Shown one piece after another: positions 63,765 to 64,000 of a DNA stretch of 64,000 bases. Under the pieces are notes generated by a model, which ran no database searches, was not told the origin of the DNA, and saw only the letters and a list, made by a program, of their open reading frames with translations. The translations under genes were made by a program, and so were the position numbers. Source of the stretch: Halochromatium roseum (lineage in GTDB: Bacteria; Pseudomonadota; Gammaproteobacteria; Chromatiales; Chromatiaceae); contig NZ_NHSH01000080.1 of NCBI RefSeq assembly GCF_016653315.1, positions 1-64,000 on the forward strand, given 5' to 3'. How positions within the stretch are numbered: the first letter of the stretch is position 1; every line of letters starts with the position of its first letter.

Positions 63765-64000
63765 ATGACTGAGCCTGGCCTGATCGAGCTTGATCGCGGT
63801 GTGCCCAGCCCTGTTGGCACCCTGACCGACCGCCTGTTCGATGCCCTGCAACGGGCGATCGTCGAAGGCGAGATGCCGCAGGGCAGCAAGATCAGCGAGC
63901 CTGAGCTAGCGCGGCGCCATGGTGTGAGCCGTGGCTCCTTGCGCGAGGCGATTGCTCGGCTCGAGGCCTGCAAGCTGGTTGAGCGCAAGCCGAACCTGGG
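63765..64000 (+). CDS. GntR-family regulator, 5' part only
   Basis: The first 78 codons of a gene that runs out of the window; a GTG one codon earlier could also start it. The winged-helix reads LTDRLFDALQRAIVEGEMPQ, ISEPELARRHGVSRGSLREA and IARLEACKLVERKPN, the FadR subgroup. With prpE nearby it probably regulates the 2-methylcitrate cycle, and prpB/prpC would be expected beyond the window. Confidence 0.85.
   Translation, partial: MTEPGLIELDRGVPSPVGTLTDRLFDALQRAIVEGEMPQGSKISEPELARRHGVSRGSLREAIARLEACKLVERKPNL

Overview
The window is about 64 kb of GC-rich gammaproteobacterial chromosome. The gene orders der-bamB-yfgM-hisS, miaB-phoH-ybeY-corC and lptM-lysA-dapF-DUF484-xerC are classical for Gammaproteobacteria. 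A complete Rnf operon (rnfABCDGE) directly followed by a Calvin-cycle phosphoribulokinase points to an autotroph, most likely a purple sulfur bacterium or close relative (Chromatiales). That assignment is inference: no photosynthesis or sulfur-oxidation gene lies in the window, and there are no rRNA or tRNA genes to confirm it.

Layout. 0-10.5 kb: a lipoprotein hydrolase, then a long minus-strand run for translation and envelope assembly (ndk, rlmN, pilF, rodZ, hisS, yfgM, bamB, der) and thiM. 10.8-17.8 kb: rnfABCDGE and prk on the plus strand. 17.9-21.9 kb: corC-ybeY-phoH-miaB on the minus strand. 22.3-25.7 kb: an anaerobic class III ribonucleotide reductase locus in which the glycyl-radical domain is a separate small gene, behind a well-formed pair of NrdR boxes. 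25.7-34 kb: a disturbed segment with a PAS-GGDEF protein, an IS630-type transposase, an Rpn-type nuclease and a large secreted DUF4214/FG-GAP gene carrying an in-frame amber codon and a frameshift. 34-45 kb: cell-wall and lysine genes, xerC, a fasciclin protein, a sulfotransferase, a histidine kinase/response regulator pair and a DUF2189 membrane protein. 45.9-59.5 kb: a very large DUF349 protein, gloC, an RDD protein, a FixL/FixJ-like pair, a UMF1-type transporter, a phospholipase A2-like secreted protein, cca and small membrane proteins. 59.6-64 kb: prpE, a toxin remnant, an MBL-fold hydrolase, a VapBC pair and the start of a GntR regulator that probably controls a methylcitrate operon beyond the window.

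Recurring themes are (i) in-frame low-complexity or tandem-repeat expansions in otherwise conserved housekeeping proteins (RodZ, RnfC, YbeY, LysA, XerC and the first gene); (ii) two families of dispersed intergenic repeats, one hairpin-forming family of about 45-60 bp with four copies and one 78-bp family with two full copies plus a palindromic partial copy; and (iii) several very small candidate genes tightly packed against known genes (27 codons before thiM, 29 codons between lysA and dapF, 41 codons before lptM). The strongest candidates for something unusual are the split NrdD and the 29-codon ORF overlapping both lysA and dapF.
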